This document shows, piece after piece, positions 1 to 8,888 of a DNA stretch of 52,881 nucleotides. How positions within the stretch are numbered: the first letter of the stretch is position 1; every line of letters starts with the position of its first letter. Origin of the DNA: Arthrobacter sp. AL12 (lineage in GTDB: Bacteria; Actinomycetota; Actinomycetes; Actinomycetales; Micrococcaceae); NCBI RefSeq assembly GCF_029960645.1, contig NZ_JASBQY010000022.1, positions 1 through 52,881 on the forward strand, in the 5' to 3' direction. A program made the translations under genes and the position numbers. The notes beneath the pieces are model-generated. The model made no database searches, was not told where the DNA came from, and saw nothing but the letters and a program-made list of their open reading frames with translations.

Positions 1-248
1 ATCCGGGCTTCGAGCACCGGATTCCCATCGATCTTCCGGGCCTGCGCACGAGACCGCCGCTTCTCGGCCTTCACATCAGCGGTGACCGGCCGGTATCCCC
101 GGGTCTTCGTGGAATTACGGCCACGCTCCCGCCACACTATGGTGTGATCCCGGCCAATATCGGCACCGATCCGCCGGTCCGTCCACCCCGCCTCGATGCC
201 TACCGCAATATCCGCCCTGTCAGACATCGTCAACGCCGTGCGTCCCAC
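1..248 (-). CDS. IS30-family transposase, N-terminal part, cut by window edge
   Basis: The minus strand reads a helix-turn-helix stretch (ADIAVGIEAGWTDRRIGADI, then GRDHTIVWRERGRNS) followed by YRPVTADVKAEKRRSRAQ. This is the order seen at the start of IS30-family transposases: an HTH with a one-residue recognition pattern, then a basic YR..A..R..R segment. The catalytic DDE part would lie left of base 1 and is not seen. The GTG at 248 is preceded by GGGAG at good spacing; ATG at 227 is an alternative, and the frame stays open back to a stop at 282-284. Function inferred: transposition. The terminal inverted repeat should lie just right of the start but I could not define it. Confidence 0.55.
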   Translation of the reverse strand, partial: MGRTALTMSDRADIAVGIEAGWTDRRIGADIGRDHTIVWRERGRNSTKTRGYRPVTADVKAEKRRSRAQARKIDGNPVLEAR

Positions 249-621
249 CAGCAACTCCCACCGCTCAAACCAATGTTGTTGCTACGACGCTATGACACAG
301 CCGGGTCCTCTTTTCCAAGTACGACTTGCACTGCAATGAACCTGCCTGAGTGTGGCCCTCGTTCTTTGAATCCACGTCGCGGGTGCCGCGCCTTGGCTGA
401 TCAACCGGCCGGCTCCGCGGCCACGTGGTTGACACGGTCATACCGTCAGGCCGCGCCGTTTCGGAGACTTCGCCAGGTTAGTGCTGTCCTGGAAGAAGGT
501 GCGCGCTGCACTCCTCCGTGGTCGTGTTGACATCGCTAATTAGCGTGCGGGACAAGAACTCTGGCGCTTTTGGTTGTTAATGTTGGTTTAATGTGGGGTG
601 GTCAATGCAAGATCACTGCGG
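249..621. other. Intergenic region without a recognisable gene
   Basis: This stretch lies between the IS30-type gene and the end of the polysaccharide kinase gene. Short open frames on both strands have no family resemblance and no ribosome binding site. It probably holds the IS30 left terminus and its target flank. The only organised signal seen is a TTGACA next to a perfect palindrome at 534-545. Confidence 0.5.
527..545. promoter_or_regulatory. TTGACA followed by perfect palindrome CGCTAATTAGCG
   Basis: TTGACA at 527-532 overlaps the approach to a 12-bp perfect palindrome at 534-545. The arrangement resembles a -35 box with an operator, but no convincing -10 box or downstream gene was found, so it may be unconnected to expression. 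Confidence 0.25.
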
Positions 622-2178
622 CTAGCTATCAAGCCGATCCTTGGGAAATGAGCTTGCCGGCCGTTGTGTATCCGGCGTCAATGCATACTCATGATCCCGA
701 ACTAGCGACGGGTTGGGTGATCCTGATCCTGCCGCATCCTCAGTTCCTGACGACTCGAGAGTCGCAGGACCGGGGGCTGGTTCACTGCTGTAATAACTGT
801 AAGCATACGAGTCCGGCCCCTTGCTGGGAAGCCGATTCAGGACCACTCCAAGGAGTTTGGCACCCACCATTTTCAGTCCGGCCAAGGATTTCTGCAAATC
901 TTGGTGCTTGACTTTATGGGAGCCAACCACCAGCACCACGCCCCCAACATGCTGTGACAGGACGGCCGCATCTGTGACCGGGAGCAACGGCGGCGCATCG
1001 AGGATGACAGTGTCGAATGCCTGTTCCAATCTGTCGATGAGGTGATCCATCTCGACCGAACCAAGCATTTCACTGGGATTCGGTGGGATCTGGCCTGAGG
1101 TCAAAACGAACAGGTTGTCTTCTCCCCACGGCTGAAGTAGTTCGTTTACATCAGCTTCACCGACTAGTACAGTCGTAAGCCCCGCATTTCGATCGAGTCC
1201 CAGATACTCATGAACCATGGGTCGACGGAGATCCGCGTCCACGAGGCAAACGGTGCGTCCTGCCTGGGCCAGTGCGATTGCGAGGTTTATGGCTGTTGTG
1301 CTCTTTCCTTCGCCCGGCAATGAAGACGTAATCAGCACAGTCCTTGCCTGACCGGAGACGTTGGCGAATTGCAGGTTAGTGCGCAATTGCCGAAACGATT
1401 CGGCCCGTGGGCTCTGATGGGCCGCCTGCGTCAGCAAGGGCTTTCGGACGGCATCTTGGTCGAAAGAGATCCCGCCGAGAACTGCGGCGTCAGTGACGCT
1501 CCTCAAATCGGCTTCCCCTCTGATACTGAAGTCGAGAGTCGTTCTGAGCACCGCGGATGCAAGGCCCAACGCTAGTCCCACTGCAACGCCTAGTAACAAG
1601 TTCAAGCGCGTGTTAGGGGCAGACGGTGCCAGTGGTGCTTCTGCGGGAGTAATTATCGAGAGACTGACAGGCGAGGTCCCGCCGGTCTTCGGGCGTTCAA
1701 GCGAATCGACTGCTTTGATCAGACTATTGGCGACAGCTTCAGCGGTTGCGGCCGCCTTGGCAGGCGAGTTGTCCGCAACCGAGATATTGATCAAGACCGT
1801 GTTGAGGTCCGTGCTTGCCTTCACGTTCTTGGCGAGTTGATCGGCCGTAACAGTCAGGCCGAGCGAGTCAATAGCAGGCTGCAGCACGATGGGTGTCATG
1901 GCAGTCTTCACATACGACTGGACGCGTGCTTGGCTGAACGTGTTTCCCTGCTGCAATTCCTGAACTGAGCCAGAACTTTGAATTGCAACAAACAGCTGAG
2001 TTTCGGCTGTGTATGTTGGCTGAACCAAGACCGATATGGCACCACCGCCGAGGAGCCCTGTGAGAGTTGATGCGGAAATTAGAATCCAATTGCGGCGCGC
2101 AAGTCGCAGATAGTCGCGTAGGTCCAAAACCGGATCCCCCTGTGTCGATGGCTGGAGACCTGCCGAATGGCGCGCCAC
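622..2178 (-). CDS. Polysaccharide chain-length/bacterial tyrosine kinase protein (Wzz-CpsD type)
   Basis: This 518-residue protein joins a Wzz-like chain-length domain (two membrane segments near residues 30-52 and 190-212, with a Pro-rich PLAPSAPNTR before the second) to a cytoplasmic BY-kinase domain. The kinase shows Walker A SSLPGEGKSTT, Walker A' LVDADLRRP and Walker B VILDAPPLLPVTDA. The C-terminus has a tyrosine cluster (DSYAYSYYSS) of the kind that is autophosphorylated. Family role: controlling polymer length and export of capsule or exopolysaccharide. The assigned start is GTG at 2178; a TTG at 2127 has a better GGGGG ribosome site and would give a protein beginning LDLRDYLRLARRNW. 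No glycosyltransferases lie beside it, so it is either an orphan or the end of a locus cut by IS activity. Confidence 0.88.
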   Translation of the reverse strand: MARHSAGLQPSTQGDPVLDLRDYLRLARRNWILISASTLTGLLGGGAISVLVQPTYTAETQLFVAIQSSGSVQELQQGNTFSQARVQSYVKTAMTPIVLQPAIDSLGLTVTADQLAKNVKASTDLNTVLINISVADNSPAKAAATAEAVANSLIKAVDSLERPKTGGTSPVSLSIITPAEAPLAPSAPNTRLNLLLGVAVGLALGLASAVLRTTLDFSIRGEADLRSVTDAAVLGGISFDQDAVRKPLLTQAAHQSPRAESFRQLRTNLQFANVSGQARTVLITSSLPGEGKSTTAINLAIALAQAGRTVCLVDADLRRPMVHEYLGLDRNAGLTTVLVGEADVNELLQPWGEDNLFVLTSGQIPPNPSEMLGSVEMDHLIDRLEQAFDTVILDAPPLLPVTDAAVLSQHVGGVVLVVGSHKVKHQDLQKSLAGLKMVGAKLLGVVLNRLPSKGPDSYAYSYYSSEPAPGPATLESSGTEDAAGSGSPNPSLVRDHEYALTPDTQRPASSFPKDRLDS

Positions 2179-2447
2179 CAGAACGGCCTAATTCGTGCGT
2201 TCGAACTCATTGTATCGGCTGGTAGTCAGTCGATTTCACTGTCGTCGTGTTTGTGAGCCTGATCTCCAACCCGAAGCTAGTGTGGGGCGCTTAGTCGCTA
2301 CGCCCGGTTCCCTGATCTCAGCGGCCGCCGAGCCTAGCGGACGGAGTACCGGAGCTGACTCGTCGTGCGGTAAAAATCCACGATTGGTGCACTTGAGGCT
2401 CCCGGCGCTCTTTGTGTGCAGCATCAACGAGCCGCTCCGGTGCCAAC

Positions 2448-2912
2448 TCACCGCGTATCGAGATCCTCAAACACCAGAAACGTCTGGGTGTCCAGCACCC
2501 CGGGCATCGACTGCAGCTGGTCGAAGATCACCCGGCGCAGGTCGATGTTGTCCACGGCGCGCACCAGCAGGATGACGTCGAAGTCCCCGCCCACCAGGGC
2601 GATGTGGTGTACCTCGGGGATGGCGCGCAGCAGTTCGCGCAGCTCCCGCCAAGAATGCTGCCGGACCTTGAGGGTCACGTACGCCGAAGACTTGAGGCCA
2701 GCCTTGATCGGATCCACCAGTGCCGTGAACTTGGTCAAGACGCCCTCTCCGGTCAGCCGGGCGATTCGCGTGTAGGCGTGGGCGCGCGAGATGTGGACGT
2801 TCTCCGCGACCTGCGTGACGGACATACGCCCGTCCCGGGTCAGTTCCGCAATGATGTTGCGGTCCACATCATCTAGCGGCACCTCCGCTTGGTCTGTGTC
2901 GTCCTCTGCCAT
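2448..2912 (-). CDS. Lrp/AsnC family transcriptional regulator
   Basis: A 154-residue regulator with an N-terminal winged helix (LDDVDRNIIAELTRDGRMSV, then a recognition helix with ISRAHAYTRIARL) and a C-terminal RAM/AsnC ligand domain (VTLKVRQHSWRELRELL, then LVGGDFDVILLVRA). The ATG at 2912 follows a GGCGGGGG ribosome site; the frame is open further upstream to 3035 but that part is unlike the family. It is divergent from the 2-oxoacid dehydrogenase operon that starts at 3072. In actinobacteria and pseudomonads, Lrp-type regulators in this position control branched-chain keto-acid dehydrogenase genes. Control of that operon is therefore the likely job, with a branched-chain amino or keto acid as probable effector (inference). 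Confidence 0.9.
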   Translation of the reverse strand: MAEDDTDQAEVPLDDVDRNIIAELTRDGRMSVTQVAENVHISRAHAYTRIARLTGEGVLTKFTALVDPIKAGLKSSAYVTLKVRQHSWRELRELLRAIPEVHHIALVGGDFDVILLVRAVDNIDLRRVIFDQLQSMPGVLDTQTFLVFEDLDTR

Positions 2913-3071
2913 TCGTCCACAACCCCCGCCGGTAATCCAGCTCACACTTACGATTCGTCTTCCAGAATAGGACAAATCTATGGGCTTCTCCACGATTCTC
3001 ATGACGGCTGGATACGAAACATCGTCCCGCGCCATACTTGGAACGAATAGTGGCTACAGAAGGACGGACCA

Positions 3072-4322
3072 ATGACGATCTCGGCAGACCACACTGCGCA
3101 GCACCCGGCTCCCGAGGCCCAGACGCCAGGTGCCGCAGCACCCGGCCCTGCGCCGGAAGACGCCGCCAGCGAGGCGGTGCGCAAGTTCGGCATCACCGTC
3201 GAGGACTACATGCTGCCCGCGCGGCACCAGATCCAGATGGTGGGCCCGGACGGCACCCTGACCCCGCACACCGAGCAGGGCGCCCAGCCCGGCCACGAAT
3301 ACTCCCTCCCCGGCGACGATGAACTGCTGGCCGCCTACGAGCAGCTGGTCGTCGGGCGCCGCGTTAACGACCAGAACTCGGCCCTGGTCCGGCAGGGCCG
3401 CATGGCGGTCTACCCGTCCAGCCATGGCCAGGAGGCCTGCCAGGTCGCCGCCGCCCTCTGCCTGTCCGAGGGCGACTGGATGTTTCCCACCTACCGTGAC
3501 TCCGTGGCCGTGATGGCCCGCGGCGTGGATCCCGTCCAGACCATGACGCTCTTCCGCGGCGACTGGCACGGCGGCTACGACCCTTCCCGACACAAGGTCG
3601 GCATCCAGTGCACCCCGCTGACCACCCAGCTGCTGCACGGCGTCGGCGTGGCCCACGCCGCCAAGCTGCGCGGCGAGGACACCGTCGTCCTGGCCATGTG
3701 CGGCGACGGCGCCACCAGCGAGGGCGACTTCCACGAGGCCCTGAACTTCGCGGCTGTGTTCCACCTGCCGGTCGTGTTCTTTGTCCAGAACAACCAGTAC
3801 GCCATCTCCGTGCCGCTGGCTCACCAGTCCGTCGCGCCGTCGCTCGCCCACAAGGCCGTGGGCTACGGTATGGCCGGCGAACGCGTGGACGGCAACGACA
3901 TCGTCGCTCTCCTCGCCGTGCTCGGACGTGCCGTTCGGCTCGCCCGGGAAGGCTCAGGCCCGCTGCTGGTGGAGGCCCACACCTACCGCATGCAGGCCCA
4001 CACCAACGCCGACGACGCCACCCGGTACCGCCAGGACAGCGAAGTCGCCGAATGGGTGGCCAAGGACCCGCTGAGCCGGATGAAGACCTACATGACGGAC
4101 CGCGGACTGCTCGACGACGACCGCGCCGCCGGGATCGCCGAGAAGGCCGAAGCCGTGGCGACGCAGCTCCGCGAAGGCCTGAGTGAAGAGGTCCCGGTGG
4201 AACCGCAGGACCTCTTCAAATACGTTTTCTCCACCCCTACACCCCAGCTGAAGGAACAGTCCGCCATGCTCGCCGACGAACTCGCCCGCGACGCTACTTC
4301 GAAGTCGGAGGTAGCTAAATGA
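3072..4322 (+). CDS. bkdA: 2-oxoacid dehydrogenase E1 component, alpha subunit
   Basis: This 416-residue thiamine-diphosphate enzyme subunit decarboxylates a 2-oxoacid and passes the acyl group to lipoyl-E2. The ThDP/Mg motif runs from G211-D-G (GDGATSEGDFHEALNF) to the paired Asn 240-241. The phosphorylation-loop-like region has HTNADDATRYR. An Ala/Pro-rich leader of about 35 residues precedes the fold. The ATG at 3072 follows GAAGGA. It overlaps the beta-subunit gene by ATGA. The operon order alpha-beta-E2 with a divergent Lrp gene matches mycobacterial BkdABC, so branched-chain keto acids are the favoured substrates. Pyruvate cannot be excluded from sequence alone. Confidence 0.92.
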   Translation: MTISADHTAQHPAPEAQTPGAAAPGPAPEDAASEAVRKFGITVEDYMLPARHQIQMVGPDGTLTPHTEQGAQPGHEYSLPGDDELLAAYEQLVVGRRVNDQNSALVRQGRMAVYPSSHGQEACQVAAALCLSEGDWMFPTYRDSVAVMARGVDPVQTMTLFRGDWHGGYDPSRHKVGIQCTPLTTQLLHGVGVAHAAKLRGEDTVVLAMCGDGATSEGDFHEALNFAAVFHLPVVFFVQNNQYAISVPLAHQSVAPSLAHKAVGYGMAGERVDGNDIVALLAVLGRAVRLAREGSGPLLVEAHTYRMQAHTNADDATRYRQDSEVAEWVAKDPLSRMKTYMTDRGLLDDDRAAGIAEKAEAVATQLREGLSEEVPVEPQDLFKYVFSTPTPQLKEQSAMLADELARDATSKSEVAK

Positions 4323-5431
4323 GCCCCACCCTCACAACCTCGTCCGAGGCGAACGGCAACGTCAGCGCCGCCACCGCCCGCGCCGCAGCAACCGCTGCCG
4401 CCAAGGCCGAGCAAACCGGCCCGCAGACCATCACCCTCGCCAAAGCACTCAACACCGCCATGGCCGACGCCATGCACGCGGACCCCTCGGTCCTGGTCTT
4501 CGGCGAGGACGTGGGCATGCTTGGCGGCGTCTTCCGGATCACGGACGGGCTCACCAAGACCTTCGGCAAGAGCCGCTGCTTCGACACCCCGCTGGCCGAA
4601 TCCGGCATCGTCGGCATGGCCGTGGGCATGGCCATGAACGGCATGCGCCCGGTCATCGAGATGCAGTTCGACGCCTTCGCTTACCCGGCCTTCGAACAAA
4701 TCGTTAGCCACGTCGCCAAGATGCACAACCGCACCAAGGGCACCGTGAAACTGCCCATGGTTATCCGGGTGCCCTACGCCGGCGGGATCGGGGGAGTGGA
4801 GCACCACTGCGACTCCTCCGAGGCCTACTACGCCCACACCGCCGGGCTGAAGGTCTTCACCCCGGCCACCGTCGCCGACGGCTACCGGATGCTCCGCGAG
4901 GCCATCGACTCCGATGACCCCGTGATGTTCATGGAGCCCAAGAAGCTTTACTGGTCCAAGGACCAGGTGGACCTGGACGCGCTCCGCGCCGAACACGCCG
5001 AGAACACCGAACGCGGGACTTCCTCCGAGGGCCGGGCCGCCGTCGCCCGGCCCGGCACCGACGCGACGCTGATCGCCTACGGACCGTCCGTCCCGACGGC
5101 ACTTGCCGCCGCTGCCGCGGCCGCCGAGGAGGGGCGCTCCCTTGAAGTGATCGACGTCCGCTCGCTCGTGCCGTTCGACGACGAGACCATCTGCGCCTCG
5201 GTCCGCAAGACCGGCCGCGCCGTGGTCATCGCCGAGGCCCACGGCTTCGCCTCCGTGGCCTCCGAGATCGTGGCCCGGGTCCAGGAACGCTGTTTCCACC
5301 ACCTGGCCGCGCCGATCCGCCGCGTCACGGGATTCGATGTCCCGTACCCGGCGCCGAAGCTTGAGCACTACTACTTGCCCGGCGTGGACCGCATTCTCGA
5401 CGCCGTTGACGACCTCCAGTGGGAAGACTGA
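4319..5431 (+). CDS. bkdB: 2-oxoacid dehydrogenase E1 component, beta subunit
   Basis: A 370-residue transketolase-like beta subunit. It contains VLVFGEDVGMLGGVFRITDG, FDTPLAESGIVGMAVGMAMN, and the central YAGGIGGVEHHCDSSEAYYAH typical of BkdB/PdhB. The C-terminal transketolase domain contains EVIDVRSLVPFDDETI. The first 40 residues are a low-complexity Ala-rich leader, longer than usual. The start codon overlaps the alpha-subunit stop (ATGA), which implies translational coupling and equal subunit amounts. The E2 gene follows after two bases. Confidence 0.92.
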   Translation: MSPTLTTSSEANGNVSAATARAAATAAAKAEQTGPQTITLAKALNTAMADAMHADPSVLVFGEDVGMLGGVFRITDGLTKTFGKSRCFDTPLAESGIVGMAVGMAMNGMRPVIEMQFDAFAYPAFEQIVSHVAKMHNRTKGTVKLPMVIRVPYAGGIGGVEHHCDSSEAYYAHTAGLKVFTPATVADGYRMLREAIDSDDPVMFMEPKKLYWSKDQVDLDALRAEHAENTERGTSSEGRAAVARPGTDATLIAYGPSVPTALAAAAAAAEEGRSLEVIDVRSLVPFDDETICASVRKTGRAVVIAEAHGFASVASEIVARVQERCFHHLAAPIRRVTGFDVPYPAPKLEHYYLPGVDRILDAVDDLQWED

Positions 5432-5433
5432 CC

Positions 5434-6885
5434 ATGAGCGAACCCAAAGTATTCCTCCTCCCGGACCTCGGCGAGGGCCTCACCGAAGCCGAACTCGTGA
5501 ACTGGCTCGTGGCCGTGGGCGATGAAATCCGCGTCGACCAGCCGATCGCCGAGGTCGAGACGGCCAAGTCCATGGTCGAGGTGCCCTCCCCGTACGCCGG
5601 CACCGTCGCCGTGCTGCACGGCGAGCCAGGCCAGACCCTCGACGTCGGCAAGCCGCTGATCTCGGTCACGCCTGTCGGTGCGGCGGCTGCGTCTGCCGCT
5701 GCCCCGGCGGCGGAGCCGGCTGGATCTGCTGAGATTGCCGCCGAGGTCTACCGCGAGGAAGAAAAGGCCGGGTCGGGGAACGTCCTGATCGGCTATGGCA
5801 CGCCTGGTGGGCGCGGGGTTGCACGCAGGACCCGGCCCCGGAAATCTTCGGCCGGAACTGCCGTGGCCGAGCCGGTGGCCCAGGTGCCCGCAGCAGAGAA
5901 GGCTGCCGATGACCTGCTGCTGATGCGGACCCGGGTGCCCGGGAAGCTGGGAGCCGTTATTTCCCCGCTCGTCCGGCGGATGGCGCGCGACCATGGGGTT
6001 GATTTGGGCGAACTCCAGGGCTCCGGGACCAGCGGTCTCATCATGCGCCGCGATGTCGAGGCGGTTATCAAGCCCTCAACTGTCGAGCGCCCGGCGGTTT
6101 CGCCGGTCGAAGCTACTCCGGCATCAGTGGCTGCGACCACGGGAGACACCGACGTCCGCACCGGGCTGGGCATTACCGGGCGAACCGCCGTCCGGGGCGT
6201 CCGGAAGGCCGTCGCGGCGAACATGACGCGCAGCCGCTCGGAGATCCCGGAAGCTACCGTGTGGGTGGATGTGGACGCCACCGCCCTCGTGGAGATGCGT
6301 GCCGCCCTGAAGAAAGCGGACCCGGACCACACCCCGGGCCTGCTGGCGTTCATCGCGCGCTTCGTCACCGCCGGGCTCAAGAAGTTCCCGGAACTGAACA
6401 CCCGGATCGTCACCACTGAGGACACCACCGGCGGCGCGTCCCAGGAGATCGTCGCCTTCGACGGCGTCAACCTCGGCTTCGCGGCCCAGACCGAGCGCGG
6501 CCTGATGGTGCCGTCGGTTCGCAACGCCGACAAACTCAGCGCCCGCGAACTAGACGCCGAAATCCGGCGGCTCACCACCGTGGTCCGGGAGGGCAAGGCC
6601 AGCCCCGCCGAACTCGGCAGCGGCACCTTCACGCTGAACAACTACGGCGTCTTCGGAGTGGACGGCTCCGCCGCGATCATCAACCACCCAGAGGTCGGAA
6701 TCCTCGGCGTCGGACGCATCATCGACAAGCCTTGGGTAGTCAATGGCGAGCTCGCCGTCCGCAAGGTCACCGAGCTGACGCTGACCTTCGACCACCGCGT
6801 CTGCGACGGAGGAACCGCCGGCGGCTTCCTGCGCTACGTGGCCGACGCGATCGAGAACCCGGGGACGGCGCTGGCTGACATGTGA
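5434..6885 (+). CDS. bkdC: Dihydrolipoamide acyltransferase E2 of the 2-oxoacid dehydrogenase complex
   Basis: A 483-residue E2 with one lipoyl domain (residues 1-80, lipoyl lysine K45 in VETAKSMVEVPSPY), an Ala/Pro-rich linker, a peripheral-subunit-binding domain near residues 170-205 (ISPLVRRMARDHGVDL, GTSGLIMRRDV) and a catalytic acyltransferase domain. The active-site signature DHRVCDGGTAGGF places H454 and D458 at the usual positions. The ATG at 5434 is chosen because the protein then starts directly with the lipoyl fold (MSEPKVFLLPDLGEGL). No E3 (dihydrolipoamide dehydrogenase) gene follows, so E3 must be shared and encoded elsewhere. Confidence 0.93.
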   Translation: MSEPKVFLLPDLGEGLTEAELVNWLVAVGDEIRVDQPIAEVETAKSMVEVPSPYAGTVAVLHGEPGQTLDVGKPLISVTPVGAAAASAAAPAAEPAGSAEIAAEVYREEEKAGSGNVLIGYGTPGGRGVARRTRPRKSSAGTAVAEPVAQVPAAEKAADDLLLMRTRVPGKLGAVISPLVRRMARDHGVDLGELQGSGTSGLIMRRDVEAVIKPSTVERPAVSPVEATPASVAATTGDTDVRTGLGITGRTAVRGVRKAVAANMTRSRSEIPEATVWVDVDATALVEMRAALKKADPDHTPGLLAFIARFVTAGLKKFPELNTRIVTTEDTTGGASQEIVAFDGVNLGFAAQTERGLMVPSVRNADKLSARELDAEIRRLTTVVREGKASPAELGSGTFTLNNYGVFGVDGSAAIINHPEVGILGVGRIIDKPWVVNGELAVRKVTELTLTFDHRVCDGGTAGGFLRYVADAIENPGTALADM

Positions 6886-7070
6886 AAAGCGAGAAGTCGG
6901 CCTCGCGCCGAGCCGAATCACATTTGGCCTAATGATGATTGACGGGGGAGCCATTCTTGCCAAGCAGTCCATGGTGGCTCGTACGTCATTTGAATACGAA
7001 TGTCGATGGGATTGGCGGACGTCGCGCCCCACGAGACCTGTCTCGGCCGCGCCGGGGCACTTAACCGGTC

Positions 7071-8467
7071 TTATTGGACGTATTCATTGCCGACCCGCAT
7101 GAGTTCGGATTGAAGGACCCTCCCAGCCATGTGCTGCACTTCCGAGATCCAAAGGTCGTAGGGTTGCCCCTCGGGCGGGACCGTCAGTTGCGCATCGGCG
7201 TGCCAGGATTTAGTCCTTTGGATCTCATCGGACGGAACGAACCGTCCGTAGTGCGCTGTGGCATTACGCCTGGCGTACCAAGCGCGCACAAATTCGTAAA
7301 GGCTTTCTGCCGGCCGCACCGATGACCCTTCGTCGTAGTGACCGGGCGCGGAGAAGATTCTGTCTACTATCAACTGGTACACGCGAGGTGCGGCGCGGTC
7401 TGTGCGTTGTCCATGCGGCCAAACGCTTCCATCCAAGAGCGTAACCACTTGATCCGGGGCAACTCGCGCAATTGCGAGAGTCTCCATGGCGGACCAGAGC
7501 CTGAAGTACTTTGCGTCCTTCGACTGCTCGGCCACAGCTTCACCGAACAGATCGACACATAGCTTCAGGACTGGGTCGTTCTGCACAGCAGCGTGCTGGC
7601 TTAGAAGATCAGCCTGGTTTTCCCCCGATATGAACCCGCCCAGTAGGTTGCCACGGTAAGGCGGATGATCGAATCTGAACTTTGTTGTCACGGTGCCATC
7701 GGCTTGACGTTGAGCAATCCACGTGACTGTAGGCCGACCCCTAGCGCCTCGGTTGATCGCCATGACAGAGAGCAGGTCATCACGGGCCCTGGAGCTTGTT
7801 GCGTCCGCTTCTTCGATGTCAGCCGCGTAGACGGAGCCGCAGACGACTACCGCAACTGGGTGATCATGGGCGAACCGCTGCACCCAAATGGCGCCGCGTC
7901 AGACAAACCAAGCGCATCCAGTGTTTCCAGCATCAAACTACGCGCATCGAGGCCGCCAGGGCGGGTTTCTGTGCCGTAGATTCTGACGCCAGGAAGCTTC
8001 ATCTCACTCTTAATCAAGAGGCCTTCCACCAGATGCACTATCTTGTGCTCTTTTGCGTTAGGCGCTTCGGGGTCACCCAGCGATACCTCGTATCGGCGCC
8101 TCAGCTTTTCTGTGACCTCGTCATACCGGAGATTGATCTCTGCAGACGACATCGGGACTGGATGCTCAGGATCCACGATGCTGATCATTGCTCGCTCGAG
8201 AACTTCCCTGTTCCCCGAATATTGCACAGCTCCCACGTAAATCAGGGTCTCTCCCACCACGGTGGGCATTGGAAAAGTTCCTCGAGCGGTTCCATCAGGG
8301 TCCATGACGAGCGGGTAGCTCCCCATCCAACGTTCTTCCACGGAGTCAAGGCCGTGTATCTCTGCGACTATTTCCGCTGCCGAAGCGGGCAGGTTCATCA
8401 CAGTAAGTGTGAGCTCGTCGCCCGGGGAGAAGATCAAGGGATGAATGGTGCCGTGCGCTGTTGCCAT
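7071..8467 (-). pseudogene. Frameshifted HEPN-like protein of unknown function
   Basis: Two overlapping minus-strand frames (8467-7847 and about 7907-7071) read as one protein of about 460 residues broken by a single-base shift near 7890-7905. The first part is a beta-rich region (FSPGDELTLTVMNLP) followed by a helical stretch. The second part resumes with IWVQRFAHDHPVAVVV and ends in a helical domain with LWSAMETLAIARV and YARRNATAHYG. The R-N-x3-H pattern, preceded by a W..E..L helix, is what HEPN nucleases of the ApeA-like type show. Family assignment is by pattern only. An IS3-family element sits 62 bp upstream in its likely promoter. GC looks lower than in the neighbouring operon, suggesting transfer. 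It could be a defence gene in decay, or a sound gene with a sequencing error. Confidence 0.55.
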
Positions 8468-8609
8468 CCCCAGATCCTATAAGGCACAGCGACTTCAGAA
8501 GCTAGCGGGTAGATCGCTTAGAGTCAGGGTGGTTGGGTCCCCAGATAGAAGTCCAGTGTCTGTGTGAGTTTCGTGTCCGAGAATGGACACAGGAGGAAAT
8601 TCACGAATC

Positions 8610-8888
8610 ATGGCACGCAGACACACCCCCGAGCAGGTCATCGCTAAGGTCCGGCAGGGACAGAAGATGCTCAACGACGGACGCCCGATGGTCGAGGTCA
8701 TCAAGGAGCTTCAGGTCACCGAGGCGACCTGGTACCGGTGGCTGAATCAGTACGGGTCCGAGAAGACCGCCGAGTCATCCAAACGGACCAAGGAGTTGGA
8801 GAAGGAAAACGCCCGGCTCAAGCGGCTGCTGGCGGAGAAGGAACTCGCCATCGACATCCTGAACGAGGTCGCGCGGGGAAAATTCTGA
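8610..8888 (+). CDS. IS3-family transposase OrfA (DNA-binding subunit)
   Basis: A 92-residue protein with an HTH (TPEQVIAKVRQGQKML, VTEATWYRWLNQYG) and a leucine-zipper-like helix (LEKENARLKRLLAEKELAI), the standard OrfA plan for multimerisation and end binding. The ATG at 8610 gives the family start MARRHTPEQ; AGGAGG sits upstream at about 8590-8595. Near its end lies the slippery heptamer G_GGA_AAA (8876-8882), suited to a -1 frameshift into orfB that makes the active OrfAB transposase. Confidence 0.92.
   Translation: MARRHTPEQVIAKVRQGQKMLNDGRPMVEVIKELQVTEATWYRWLNQYGSEKTAESSKRTKELEKENARLKRLLAEKELAIDILNEVARGKF

Noticed and set aside
4088..5368. A 426-codon minus-strand open frame over the E1 beta gene
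   Set aside because: It is antisense to a well-supported dehydrogenase subunit and has no domain.
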